Below are positions 5,055 through 5,965 of a stretch of DNA of 5,965 bases, one piece after another (the stretch's first letter is position 1; the number at the start of each line of letters is the position of its first letter). The notes under the pieces are model-generated. The model made no database searches. It worked only from the letters and a program-made list of their open reading frames with translations, and was not told where the DNA came from. Origin of the DNA: Sporichthyaceae bacterium. GTDB taxonomy: Bacteria; Actinomycetota; Actinomycetes; JACCYY01. The translations under genes and the position numbers were made by a program. The stretch is taken from NCBI GenBank assembly GCA_013696235.1, contig JACCYY010000124.1, positions 1-5,965 on the forward strand, written 5' to 3'.

Positions 5055-5965
5055 ATGCGCGTCGTCGTGACCGGGGGCGCCGGGTTCATCGGTGCCAACC
5101 TGTGCAGTCATCTCGGTGCTGCCGCGGAGGTCGACGTCGTCGTCGCCCTGGACGACCTCTCGACCGGCTCGCGGGCCAATCTCGACGGTGGCCCAGCAGA
5201 GTTGGTCGAGGGCAGCATCCTGGATCGCGGCCTGCTCGACGACGTGGTTCGTGGCGCCGACGCCGTCGTGCACCTGGCCGCGCGTCCCTCCGTCCCCCGC
5301 TCGCTCGAGGACCCGATGGCCACCCATACGGTCAACGCGACCGGAACGCTCGAGGTGCTCGAGGCCGTGCGCCGAGCTGGCGTGCCGCAGATCATCGTCG
5401 CGTCGTCGTCGTCGGTGTACGGAGCAAGCGCGGAGCTGCCGAAGTCGGAGAGCCTCTGCGCTCGACCACTGAGCCCCTACGCCGCAAGCAAGCTCGCGAC
5501 CGAGTCGTACGCGCTCGCGCACGCTCACGCATTCGGTATCGGGGTGCTCGCGCTGCGGTTCTTCAACGTCTTCGGGCCGCTGCAGGCGGCCGGGCACGCC
5601 TACGCCGCAGTCATCCCGACGTTCATCGACGCCGCCCTGAGCGGGAGACCGCTGCCGGTGTACGGCGACGGCGGGCAGACACGCGACTTCACCTACGTCG
5701 GCAGCGTGTGCTCGGTCCTGACGTCCGCCGTGCTGGCAGGCACCCGCCACGACCAGCCGGTGAACCTCGCGTTCGGCTCGCGGGTGAGCCTCCTCAGCCT
5801 CATCGCGACCCTGGAGCGACTGCTGTCGACGTCGTTGAAGCGCGAGCACCGGCCGGCGCGCCGCGGTGACATCCGGGACTCCCAGGCCGACAACGCATGC
5901 CTGCGTTCGCTCTTCCCAGGGCTGGAGCCGGTTGATCTCGCCGACGGCCTCCGCGCGACGGTCGA
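5055..5965 (+). CDS. NAD-dependent UDP-sugar 4-epimerase/dehydratase (extended SDR), 3' end outside window
   Basis: The reading frame runs from ATG 5055 to the window edge without a stop: 303 residues visible of a family usually about 310-330 long, so only the last few residues are missing. The N-terminal Rossmann NAD-binding motif TGGAGFIG is at 6-13, with the adenosine-binding acid region LDDLSTG at 32-38. LAARPSVPRS (74-83), SSSSVYG (117-123), and the catalytic YAASK (Y142, K146) follow. RFFNVFGP (168-175) and GDGGQTRDFTYV (204-215) are typical of UDP-hexose 4-epimerases. The segment PVPRSLEDP-like (80-87) plus RRGDIRDSQAD (269-279) resembles UDP-GlcNAc 4-epimerases of the WbpP/Gne type more than plain GalE, but this is only a tentative subfamily call. 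It would interconvert UDP-gluco and UDP-galacto sugars for the adjacent glycosyltransferase. The start is well supported by the purine-rich sequence at 5041-5050. It is transcribed divergently from the glycosyltransferase operon. Confidence 0.92.
   Translation, partial: MRVVVTGGAGFIGANLCSHLGAAAEVDVVVALDDLSTGSRANLDGGPAELVEGSILDRGLLDDVVRGADAVVHLAARPSVPRSLEDPMATHTVNATGTLEVLEAVRRAGVPQIIVASSSSVYGASAELPKSESLCARPLSPYAASKLATESYALAHAHAFGIGVLALRFFNVFGPLQAAGHAYAAVIPTFIDAALSGRPLPVYGDGGQTRDFTYVGSVCSVLTSAVLAGTRHDQPVNLAFGSRVSLLSLIATLERLLSTSLKREHRPARRGDIRDSQADNACLRSLFPGLEPVDLADGLRATV

Noticed and set aside
5401..5416. TCG/GTC triplet run in the epimerase
   Set aside because: It encodes the SSSSVYG catalytic-serine segment, and the run of serine codons is family-typical with no sign of slippage.
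4973..5869. + strand 298-codon and minus-strand 290-codon frames over the epimerase region
   Set aside because: Both are out of frame with the epimerase, which has a ribosome site, the Rossmann motif and YxxxK. The competing frames are Arg-rich without motifs.

Overview
The window is GC-rich bacterial DNA. Coding strands are heavily G/C-ended at third codon positions, GTG starts are used, and long shadow reading frames appear on the opposite strands. Together with the protein types, this suggests a high-GC actinobacterium (Actinomycetota). That is an inference from composition and protein style, and the genus cannot be read from the sequence. The window is almost entirely coding: five genes, of which the first and last run off the ends, plus one real intergenic gap of 87 bases (4968-5054).

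Layout: (1) The left third, on the + strand, is the 3' part of a fatty-acyl-AMP ligase (FAAL) of the adenylate-forming superfamily, truncated at its N-terminus by the window edge. (2) Convergent with it is a tightly packed minus-strand block read from right to left: a GT4-type glycosyltransferase (3720-4967), a PAPS-dependent sulfotransferase (2737-3723) and a DegT/DnrJ/EryC1/StrS-type PLP sugar aminotransferase (1601-2740). The three are joined by 4-base stop/start overlaps (GTGA, then ATGA), and neither internal start has a visible Shine-Dalgarno sequence, so they look like one translationally coupled operon. The aminotransferase and FAAL end tail to tail on the same CTAG palindrome, which reads TAG on both strands. 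(3) Diverging from the glycosyltransferase across the 87-base gap is a + strand NAD-dependent UDP-sugar 4-epimerase-type SDR protein (5055 to beyond the window end), with a strong purine-rich ribosome binding site.

Working together (inference): the epimerase and aminotransferase would supply nucleotide sugars, including an amino-deoxy sugar. The glycosyltransferase would assemble them, the sulfotransferase would sulfate the sugar or lipid product, and the FAAL would activate a free fatty acid as acyl-AMP for transfer to a carrier protein. The simplest reading is part of a locus for a sulfated and possibly acylated glycoconjugate (glycolipid, lipo-oligosaccharide or decorated exopolysaccharide). 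It resembles in logic, but not in gene homology, the mycobacterial sulfolipid locus, which also pairs an acyl-activating FadD enzyme with a sulfotransferase. The 4,6-dehydratase, acyl carrier protein/PKS, acyltransferase and exporter needed to complete such a pathway are not in this window. No tRNA, rRNA, CRISPR array, insertion sequence or phage gene was seen.
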